Shown here: positions 8,788 through 16,267 of the stretch, piece by piece | How the letters are laid out: every line of letters begins with the position of its first letter | Numbering within the stretch: the stretch's first letter is position 1 | Source of the DNA: a virus | Strand: one strand, 5' to 3' | DNA length: 50,413 nt | IMG/VR virus record: IMGVR_UViG_3300032213_002364 | Location: 1 to 50,413 of that record | Program-made: the position numbers and the translations under genes | The notes under the pieces: model-generated | Told to the model about the DNA's origin: nothing | Database searches by the model: none | What the model saw: the letters and a program-made list of their open reading frames with translations, nothing else

Positions 8788-10208
8788 AACCAAAATTAGG
8801 AATCTGTATCCCATACAGAAATAGAAAAGAACATATCGAGGAATTAATACCTCGCCTAACAGAACATCTGAATAAAATGGACATCCCTCATAAGTTTTAC
8901 GTGGGACATCAAGTGGATGATAAGTTGTTTAACAGAGGTGCAATGAAAAATATTGCGGCATATCACGCCTTCGAGGATGGTTGTGATTACATTGCTTGGC
9001 ACGATGTTGATATGGTTCCTCATGATGATAATTGTGACTACTCTTATCCAGGTGATAATCCTGTTCATATTGCGACCAAATTATCAAAATACGAATATAA
9101 ACTTGGATACGAACAATATTTTGGTGGAGTAATTCTATTCAACAAAGACCAAGTTGAAAAGACAAATGGATATTCAAATGATTATTGGGATTGGGGACAA
9201 GAAGACGATGATTTGTTTTGGAGGGCGTACTATGAAAGATTAACAACATATAAAATCTTCAAAAAATCTGAAAACAGAAGAGTTGCGGAATTTAATGGTA
9301 ATGATTCATTTTTAGCATTAAGGACAAATCGAGAAATTAGTTCTTGTTTACACCAAGACCACACCATATCAATATTATTCAATGCTAATCAACAACCCGA
9401 AAAAGTACCAATTTGGTTAGTTGGAGATGAAGAAAAAAAGTTTATTGAATACCCATTAATTAGAAAAGATGGAAGCCACAATTGGGGTATTTCTTTTAAT
9501 AACTCAAGAGCCGTCACTTCAATAGTCTATGATAGGGACGATACACATCATTATAATTACGCAAAAAGATTTGAGAATGAATGGACATGGGTGACTGTGA
9601 CGTATGACTCAGAAAATGGGGATTCATACCTTTACATCAATGATGAATTAAATTACAACGTAAATGGAGTTAAAGAATCAATACCATTACACATTGATAA
9701 AAAATTAAAGACTCATGATGCGGTCAAAGCAATACTACTTGGAGTATGTACTCTTACTGGTGTTTTCTTAAAAGGTAAGATTGCTGAAGTCAAAATTTAC
9801 AATAAGTTTTTTAAAGATGTAAATTCGATTTTTGAAGATAATAATGATTTAGTACTTCATTATAATTTTAATGAATCGGATAAAGATTTAGTGAATGATT
9901 GTGAATTATACAATAATAATACTATCTTTATAAACGAAGATATTGAAGTAAAAGATTTAGTTTTACCTTATCGGAGACAATGTTCTTTTGATTGTATTTA
10001 CCATGAAGATGAAGGATTTGTAAATGGAAAATGGGCAAAAGGTGAGACAACGGCAAGAAATGAGAAAAGATTTGTTACTGAAATGCAACAAAATAAAATT
10101 AATTATAAAGAAGAAGGATATAATAAAATATTGGACGTGACTGAATTAATAAATGTTGATGAGTCATTATATCCAAACACAAGGTTTATAAATGTAATAA
10201 TGAAGTAA
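8784..10208 (+). CDS. Second GT7-like glycosyltransferase with inserted lectin-like domain
   Basis: This 474-residue paralogue of the preceding gene has the same architecture. It carries LGICIPYRNR, LFNRGAMKN, HDVDM (D75, D77), QYFGGVILF and YWDWGQEDDD (134-143). The insertion covers about 166-390 and contains AEFNGNDSFLALR, a WVTVTYD strand, AILLGVC, KGKIAEVKIYN and DLVLHYNFN. The GT7 C-terminal part resumes at 393-474 (LPYRRQC, ARNEKRFV, FINVIMK). The first Gly of WGWG is Asp here, a change near the donor pocket that may alter sugar specificity. It overlaps both neighbours and probably acts in series with the first GT7 protein. Confidence 0.85.
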   Translation: MKPKLGICIPYRNRKEHIEELIPRLTEHLNKMDIPHKFYVGHQVDDKLFNRGAMKNIAAYHAFEDGCDYIAWHDVDMVPHDDNCDYSYPGDNPVHIATKLSKYEYKLGYEQYFGGVILFNKDQVEKTNGYSNDYWDWGQEDDDLFWRAYYERLTTYKIFKKSENRRVAEFNGNDSFLALRTNREISSCLHQDHTISILFNANQQPEKVPIWLVGDEEKKFIEYPLIRKDGSHNWGISFNNSRAVTSIVYDRDDTHHYNYAKRFENEWTWVTVTYDSENGDSYLYINDELNYNVNGVKESIPLHIDKKLKTHDAVKAILLGVCTLTGVFLKGKIAEVKIYNKFFKDVNSIFEDNNDLVLHYNFNESDKDLVNDCELYNNNTIFINEDIEVKDLVLPYRRQCSFDCIYHEDEGFVNGKWAKGETTARNEKRFVTEMQQNKINYKEEGYNKILDVTELINVDESLYPNTRFINVIMK

Positions 10209-12304
10209 TGAAGATAGAGTATGAAAAACCTTGGTTTTTAAAACCAAAATTAGGTGAAGACCAAACTAATATTGTTATGAATTCTTCATATACTATTAGT
10301 TTATCATTTAATGTAGGTGAAAATTATAAAAAGGATAATAAAATAGGATTTTTTGGAATTCCTGGTAAAAACTTTGGAGTTGGTTATGACTATGTAAAAA
10401 AACTATTTGTTTTTGAATTTTGGACTAAAGACTCAAAAGGGAGTCCTGTTTTTAATTGTTATACATACGAGTCAATTACTGAAAAAATGTATAATAAAAA
10501 AACAAATATAACATTAACTTATAATGGTTCCGAATATAAGATATTTTTTGATTTTAAATTATTGGATTTAATAAAGTCTGATTCTTTACTAATTGATGAT
10601 TATATTAATGAACCAATTTACATTGGTTGTCATAATATTGATAGTATAAATCAGTCACATAAAAATTTGACTGAAATGGACGTATTTCATTTTTCAATTT
10701 TCAAAACACATTTGCCAATTAACGAAGTTAAAATGTTTGTTAACAATACAAACCGTAACTTAAATAAGTTTAGTGATAATCTCTTGTGTATTTTTGATTT
10801 TGAATCTCAAAATGGGGATGAATTTATTATTTTGGACGACTATAAAGACAAGTACTTTTTGAAGAAAAAGAATAAAAATTCTAGTATAGGATTTGAAATT
10901 GCAAAAAAGAAATTGGATGATGTTGGATGTGGTTTTTGTTTAGCAAAATGGACACAGGTGACAATGCATTTACACAATGGCACAACCCATTCTTGTCACC
11001 ACCCTGAACCACACAAGGTTAGTTTGGAAGAATTATCACGTAATCCAACAGCGTTACACAATAGCAAAATAAAAAAAATTGCTCGAAAAGAGATGTTGGA
11101 AAACAAACGGCCAAGTGAATGCTCATATTGCTGGAATGTCGAAGATAATTCAACCTCATTTTCTGATAGAGTATTTAAGTCATCTGAACCATGGTCCGAG
11201 CCTTTTTTCGATGAAATTTCCAAGTCTAATTGGAGAGATAATTACAATCCAAAATATGTTGAAGTGAGTTTTTCAAACACTTGTAATTTCAAATGTGCGT
11301 ATTGTGGACCAGAGTATTCTTCAAAGTGGATGGAAGAAATAAATGACCACGGGCCATACAAACTTTCATTCGATTACAATGGGATACAACGTATGGAAGA
11401 ACGTAATACTAAACCATACAAACATTCTGAAAATAACCCCTATGTTAATAGTTTTTGGGAATGGTTTCCAGAACTTTATAAAAGTATGGATACATTTAGA
11501 ATTACTGGAGGAGAACCTTTATTATCAAAAGATACTTGGAAAGTTTTAGATTTTATTTTAGAAACAGATGAACCGAATAGAAATCTTAAATTATCAATAA
11601 ATAGTAATTTAGGGGTACCTGATAATTTGATTGATAAATTAATAGAGAAACTTGATAAAATTATTAAAAATGATTTAGTTAAAGAAATTATCATATTTAC
11701 ATCTTGTGATGGGTACGGGATTCAATCTGAATATACCAGATATGGAATGAATTTTGAAAAATTATTCAATAATATAGATAAGGTATTATCCGCATTGCCA
11801 AAGATTACCGTGGTTGTAATGTCGACGTTCAATATTTTTAGTGTTTTTTCATATGAATCATTAATTAAAAAAATACACGAATTAAAAATTAAACATTTTA
11901 ATCCACACAGATATTGGAGTTCTTCAATTATATTAGATACATCTTATTTAAGACAACCTTCTTTTATGAGTTTTAGGTTACTTAAAGGATATATCAGTGA
12001 GGATTTTTTTGATAGGTGGATAAAATATATGAAGTTCAATTCTACTTACAGAAGTTTGAATTTTCTTCAAATGCAAACTGTTGAAGATGTTGGATTCTCT
12101 ACTCAAGAAATAGAAAAAGTTTCACGGTTAAGAGATATTTTTGTGTCAGATAAAAATTCAGATGATTCCTCATTATTGCAACATAAGATTGACCTTAATA
12201 CTTTTGTGAAACAATATGAATCACGAAGGGGATTAAAAGTGTTAGATATTTACCCTGAAATGGAATCCTTTTTTAAAAAAATTGATAATGAAAATACGAT
12301 ATAA
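10208..12304 (+). CDS. Lectin-like domain fused to a twitch-type radical SAM enzyme
   Basis: This is a 698-residue fusion. Residues 1 to about 225 are beta-rich and LamG/ConA-like (YTISLSFNVG, PIYIGCHN, VFHFSIFKTH, LLCIFDFES). From about 239 a radical SAM enzyme begins. An N-terminal auxiliary Cys cluster (C241, C244, C263, C305, C308) resembles the twitch domain, then comes the SAM cluster CNFKCAYC (C359, C363, C366) and the SAM-contact motif TGGEP (433-437). Because the auxiliary cluster precedes the barrel, it fits the N-terminal twitch group rather than C-terminal SPASM proteins. The reaction is unknown: radical modification of a peptide or a sugar are both possible. The lectin part suggests a glycan-bound substrate shared with the two GT7 proteins upstream. 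Confidence 0.85.
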   Translation: MKIEYEKPWFLKPKLGEDQTNIVMNSSYTISLSFNVGENYKKDNKIGFFGIPGKNFGVGYDYVKKLFVFEFWTKDSKGSPVFNCYTYESITEKMYNKKTNITLTYNGSEYKIFFDFKLLDLIKSDSLLIDDYINEPIYIGCHNIDSINQSHKNLTEMDVFHFSIFKTHLPINEVKMFVNNTNRNLNKFSDNLLCIFDFESQNGDEFIILDDYKDKYFLKKKNKNSSIGFEIAKKKLDDVGCGFCLAKWTQVTMHLHNGTTHSCHHPEPHKVSLEELSRNPTALHNSKIKKIARKEMLENKRPSECSYCWNVEDNSTSFSDRVFKSSEPWSEPFFDEISKSNWRDNYNPKYVEVSFSNTCNFKCAYCGPEYSSKWMEEINDHGPYKLSFDYNGIQRMEERNTKPYKHSENNPYVNSFWEWFPELYKSMDTFRITGGEPLLSKDTWKVLDFILETDEPNRNLKLSINSNLGVPDNLIDKLIEKLDKIIKNDLVKEIIIFTSCDGYGIQSEYTRYGMNFEKLFNNIDKVLSALPKITVVVMSTFNIFSVFSYESLIKKIHELKIKHFNPHRYWSSSIILDTSYLRQPSFMSFRLLKGYISEDFFDRWIKYMKFNSTYRSLNFLQMQTVEDVGFSTQEIEKVSRLRDIFVSDKNSDDSSLLQHKIDLNTFVKQYESRRGLKVLDIYPEMESFFKKIDNENTI

Positions 12305-13025
12305 ACAACCATATTGGATTAAATTTAGATGGGACATTAGTGAAAACCCTGATGACCAATACGTCACGCAGTTTAACAAAAGTACTAATGATGAGTTCAT
12401 AAACTTTTTACATAATAAATCTTTTATAATCAGTTCTACTTTTAAAATTGAAAAAACATTTGAAAGAGATGATATTGCAATGGTATATGGGAAACCTGGA
12501 AAACCAATTGGGCTTTCCTATAATACATCAAGTCAATCTATAGCATTCGAATATTGGGTTACAAGTAATGGTATTGATGAGTTTAGGTATTTTAATATGA
12601 TAGGTGTTGATAAGGACGATGTTGAAAATGGAGTAACAATTACAATTGTAAGGGAGAATGATATATTAATTGCTTATAAAAATTTTGAAGAAATTAATAG
12701 AATGGAACTTGTTGGTGAGTTTGTTGAGGATTATAAAATACCTGAATTATTTTTAGGATGCGCTAGCCCACAGTCTCAAGAAAAAAAACATAGATATCAT
12801 TGTGAAGTGGATTATGAATTTTTTTCAATTTTAAAAAACGAAAGTGATATTGAAAAAATTAAAGAACTCCACGAATTTAAAAATGAAAAATTGATAAGTA
12901 AGGATTACTATGACAACATTCTTTGTTTATACGATTTTAAAACAATTAATAATATTGGAATAGTTTACGATGAATCAAAAAATACAAATTTTTTGGAGAG
13001 GGTTCCGAGTGAATTTGTGTTATAA
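12288..13025 (+). CDS. Stand-alone lectin-like (LamG/ConA-type) protein
   Basis: ATG 12288 is preferred over TTG 12282 because it gives MKIRYKQPYWIKF, matching MKIEYEKPWFLKP at the start of the previous protein. The 245 residues align along their whole length with the N-terminal lectin part of that protein: a FIISSTFKI strand, FEYWVTS, ELFLGCASP, YEFFSILKN and NILCLYDFK. There is no catalytic motif and no signal peptide. With the next gene, it reproduces as two polypeptides what is one fused chain upstream. It probably binds a carbohydrate and delivers the neighbouring radical SAM enzyme to it. Confidence 0.72.
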   Translation: MKIRYKQPYWIKFRWDISENPDDQYVTQFNKSTNDEFINFLHNKSFIISSTFKIEKTFERDDIAMVYGKPGKPIGLSYNTSSQSIAFEYWVTSNGIDEFRYFNMIGVDKDDVENGVTITIVRENDILIAYKNFEEINRMELVGEFVEDYKIPELFLGCASPQSQEKKHRYHCEVDYEFFSILKNESDIEKIKELHEFKNEKLISKDYYDNILCLYDFKTINNIGIVYDESKNTNFLERVPSEFVL

Positions 13026-13059
13026 TTAAAAAAAATAATATATATTAAAAAAAAAGAAA

Positions 13060-14508
13060 ATGTCAGAGCAGTTAGCAAATTGGAGAGATAAACATTTAAA
13101 TTCTGTGAGTTGTAGCTTTTGCGCCGCAAAATGGTATAACGTAAGTTTACACTTAGGTCATGGATTCACAAATTCTTGTCATCTTCCACTACCACATCCT
13201 ATTGATTTGGAAAAAATCAAAACAAACCCATCCGCATTACATAATACTGATTTCAAAAAAGAGATTAGGAAAATGATGTTGGAAGGTACTAAACCCGCGG
13301 AATGTTCATACTGTTGGAAGATTGAAGATATTGGTAGAAATAATATTTCTGACCGCGTATACAAAAGCCAAATCTACACTGAAGAAGAAATCGAAGAGCT
13401 TAAACATCTTCCTTGGGATGCGGATATTACACCAAAGACAATAGAGGTTAGTTTTGATCGTACTTGTAATTTCGCGTGTTCATACTGTAACTCAGGATAT
13501 TCAACAACTTGGGGAAAAGACATAAAAAAGAATGGGGCTTATCAAAAGTTTAAGACGACAAGTGCGGGAGCATATTACGCTGATGGATCTTGGTCTGAAA
13601 TCTATGGTAAACGCAATGAAAATAATCCATATGTTACGGCATTTTTAGAGTGGTGGCCTGATATAACAAAAACATTACAAGAAATTAGAGTAACAGGAGG
13701 AGAACCTATGCTGAGTCACAATTTTTGGCAGTTTATGGAAGAGGTTAAAAAGTATCCATCACCAAATTTGAGAGTTGCGGTTAATTCTAATTTAGGAGTA
13801 AATCAAGAACTTATTGATAAATTAATTAATGTAACTCAGGAAATTAATGTTAAGGAGTTTGATATATACACCAGTTGTGAGGCTTACGGTGCGCAAGCGG
13901 AGTATATAAGAGATGGTTTGAATTACGAAGTTTGGAGAGAAAACTTGGTTCAAGTAATTGAAAATGCGAATATTAGACAAGTCGTCATAATGATGACGAT
14001 TAATAGTTTATGTTTATTTAGTATTACTGAGTTTTTAGATGATATGTTAATATTAAAGTCTAAGTATGGGAGTCACAAACCTATTGTTGACTTTAACATT
14101 CTTAGATGGCCAGCATTTATGTCTCCATTAACTTTACCTGATGACATCAAACACGACTTACATGGTAAATTATCGATGTGGTGGAGAAAAAATAAAAAAA
14201 ATCCATTGATTAATATGCATGAAGGTGCCCAAATTCAACGTCTGATTGATTATATTGAGGTTGTAAACCGAGGACATAATACAACTGAATTGGATATGGA
14301 GATGCAATTTCACGACTTTAAAAGTTTTTATACTCAATATGATAAACGAAGAAAGAAAAGTTTTGTTGAAACTTTTCCTGAGTTAGAAGATTGGTATAAT
14401 TCCCTTGTTGTTGATGAAACAATACCTAATGTAAAAGTAACAGATGGTCGAATCACACATTATGAACCAGGTGTATATATTTCAGATAAAGAAAATTATA
14501 ATAAATAA
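13060..14508 (+). CDS. Twitch-type radical SAM protein
   Basis: This 482-residue paralogue of the catalytic part of the upstream fusion lacks the lectin part. The auxiliary cluster is C18, C21, C40, C82 and C85; the SAM cluster is CNFACSYC (C136, C140, C143); TGGEP lies at 212-216. Close matches include LHNT/LHNS, SDRVYKS/SDRVFKS, NNPYVTAF/NNPYVNSF and VNSNLGV/INSNLGV. A soluble enzyme using SAM and at least two Fe-S clusters is expected. It begins 34 bases after the lectin gene, across a stretch of nearly pure A/T. The substrate is unknown. Confidence 0.85.
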   Translation: MSEQLANWRDKHLNSVSCSFCAAKWYNVSLHLGHGFTNSCHLPLPHPIDLEKIKTNPSALHNTDFKKEIRKMMLEGTKPAECSYCWKIEDIGRNNISDRVYKSQIYTEEEIEELKHLPWDADITPKTIEVSFDRTCNFACSYCNSGYSTTWGKDIKKNGAYQKFKTTSAGAYYADGSWSEIYGKRNENNPYVTAFLEWWPDITKTLQEIRVTGGEPMLSHNFWQFMEEVKKYPSPNLRVAVNSNLGVNQELIDKLINVTQEINVKEFDIYTSCEAYGAQAEYIRDGLNYEVWRENLVQVIENANIRQVVIMMTINSLCLFSITEFLDDMLILKSKYGSHKPIVDFNILRWPAFMSPLTLPDDIKHDLHGKLSMWWRKNKKNPLINMHEGAQIQRLIDYIEVVNRGHNTTELDMEMQFHDFKSFYTQYDKRRKKSFVETFPELEDWYNSLVVDETIPNVKVTDGRITHYEPGVYISDKENYNK

Positions 14509-14535
14509 ATGTTTAAATATTAAATAAACAATTAG

Positions 14536-15579
14536 GTGGCAGAATACGAAAGAACATTACGATGGTTAGAACCTTTTGGAGGGTGGAGAGGATTTACAAC
14601 GGATACTGGACTTTGTAATAGAATATTTCATTGGGAAGTGGCATATGAAATCAATAAACAAAACAATTTCAAATATTACATTTTATTAGAAGAAAAATAT
14701 TGGCCTGAAAATAAATTAATAGATTTACCGACAACGAAAACAATATCAAATATTGAAGGTGACCCTCATGAAGTTGAAAAATTAAAATTTATTGCAGTTT
14801 ATGATACAATTAATAAAAAAATAAACACAGCGAAGCCATTATATTCAGATAATGTGGAAAAAATGTTTAGAGAAGGGAATTTAAAGATTGAAGGCGAAGG
14901 ACATTTTTATAGTAATTTTGGATATAAAGAATTGTCAAACTTATATTTACCTGAAGTATTCGAAAAAATAGAAAGGCCGTTATCGAAAATAAAACTAAAA
15001 CACAGAAGTGTTGAAGAGTCTATTATAAATGAAATGAAAAATGTTGTTGGTATTCATATTAGAAGAGGTAATGGTATACCATATACCGTAGATGATTTAA
15101 ATAGCCTTCCTGAAAATAAAAGAGATAAATTTAGTTTAATTAAAAGAACAATATCAGAACAATCACATTCATCGTATTCATTTCATAGAGATGACTTATA
15201 TTTTAACATTATGGATAATATGTTAAAAATAAATCCAAATCAAAAATTTTATATTAGTACGGATGTACCAAATGATATCATGGATTATTTTTATACAAAA
15301 TATAAAAATAACTTAGTAGATAAAACCTTCGTTTTAAATGTTGTTTATGATTATATTTTGAATTCAGGATTTAAAAAAAGTGATTTTGTTTATGGCAATG
15401 TTGTTGAAAATTTAGTCGATTTATTTTCTTTGTCATACACTTCTTTTTTGGTAAAGGTACCAACATCAACATGGTCAATTTTTGCCGAAAATTATACAAA
15501 TAAAGAAAGTGTATTTGTTACTGATGATTGGGAAAAAACAATCAGGGAGAAATACATCAAAACATTAAAAATGATGTAA
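14536..15579 (+). CDS. Fucosyltransferase-like glycosyltransferase (GT11/GT23-type)
   Basis: This 347-residue protein uses a GTG start at 14536; no better in-frame ATG precedes it. It has TGLCNRIFHW near the N-terminus, like the GLGNQLF motif of GT11 alpha-1,2-fucosyltransferases. It also has GIHIRRGNG (H174, R176, R177), the HxRR nucleotide-sugar motif shared by alpha-1,2-, alpha-1,6- and O-fucosyltransferases. Later come FYISTD and DLFSLSYTSF with a final TSTWSIFA. A GDP-deoxyhexose donor is likely, which suits the GDP-sugar enzymes at 27-31 kb. The single-base gap to the next gene suggests coupling. Confidence 0.8.
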   Translation: MAEYERTLRWLEPFGGWRGFTTDTGLCNRIFHWEVAYEINKQNNFKYYILLEEKYWPENKLIDLPTTKTISNIEGDPHEVEKLKFIAVYDTINKKINTAKPLYSDNVEKMFREGNLKIEGEGHFYSNFGYKELSNLYLPEVFEKIERPLSKIKLKHRSVEESIINEMKNVVGIHIRRGNGIPYTVDDLNSLPENKRDKFSLIKRTISEQSHSSYSFHRDDLYFNIMDNMLKINPNQKFYISTDVPNDIMDYFYTKYKNNLVDKTFVLNVVYDYILNSGFKKSDFVYGNVVENLVDLFSLSYTSFLVKVPTSTWSIFAENYTNKESVFVTDDWEKTIREKYIKTLKMM

Positions 15580-15580
15580 A

Positions 15581-16267
15581 ATGTACAAAGAATGGCCGTT
15601 AGGGCAATTACCTGAAGAACTACAAAGATCAGAATTACAACAACTGAAAAATATGGGTTATAGTTGGAATAACCCAAATGAAATTATTAATATTTTTGAA
15701 TCTAACATTGCCGATTTTTGCGGATCGAAATATGCAGTTGTGGTTGATTGCTGTAGCAATGCTCTTTTTCTCATTTTAAAATATATAAATGACCCTCAAA
15801 AATTAAAAATACCGTATTACACGTATGCATCGGTACCGATGCAAATTTTGCACGCGGGTTATGAATTTGAATTTATTGAAAACGAGTGGTCAGGAGTTTA
15901 TAAATTAGATCCACTTGACGTTTGGGATGGTGCGGGAAGGTGGACAAAAGGAATGTACCAAGGAGGATTTCAAGCGTTATCATTTCAAATGAAAAAAAGG
16001 CTTCCAATCGGAAGAGGTGGGGCAATTTTGTGTAATGATTATGATGCCTATAAATGGTTTAAGAGGGCTTGTTATGATGGTCGTAATTTAGGAAAAAACT
16101 ATATGGATGATGATATTGAATTTTGTGGTTGGCACATGTATATGACACCAGAGGATGCCGCAAGGGGTCTAATCCTCATGAGTAAAATATCTGAAATTAA
16201 CGATGATTCCCACAGTCATAAAAGTTATAAAGATTTAAGATCGAATACTGTTTTTAAAAATGAATAA
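15581..16267 (+). CDS. Miniature DegT/DnrJ/EryC1/StrS-type PLP protein
   Basis: This 228-residue protein carries recognisable DegT aminotransferase elements in order: CGSKYAVVVDCCSNAL, IPYYTYASVPMQI, a short DVWDGAG, then LSFQMKKRLPIGRGG in place of the usual SFHxxKxxTTGEGG. K139 aligns with the Schiff-base lysine. Normal family members are 360-400 residues. Here about 60 residues before the Lys loop and the entire C-terminal domain of about 120 residues are missing, without any sign of a frameshift. It could be a minimal aminotransferase, a subunit completed by another protein, or a repurposed PLP or sugar-binding protein. It overlaps the next gene by 8 bases. Confidence 0.78.
   Translation: MYKEWPLGQLPEELQRSELQQLKNMGYSWNNPNEIINIFESNIADFCGSKYAVVVDCCSNALFLILKYINDPQKLKIPYYTYASVPMQILHAGYEFEFIENEWSGVYKLDPLDVWDGAGRWTKGMYQGGFQALSFQMKKRLPIGRGGAILCNDYDAYKWFKRACYDGRNLGKNYMDDDIEFCGWHMYMTPEDAARGLILMSKISEINDDSHSHKSYKDLRSNTVFKNE

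Noticed and set aside
12282-12290. TTG start for the lectin gene
   Set aside because: The ATG at 12288 gives an N-terminus that aligns with the start of the preceding lectin-radical SAM protein.
14509-14535. Promoter or regulatory RNA in the short gap before the fucosyltransferase-like gene
   Set aside because: Only 27 bases of A/T-rich sequence without recognisable boxes or hairpins.
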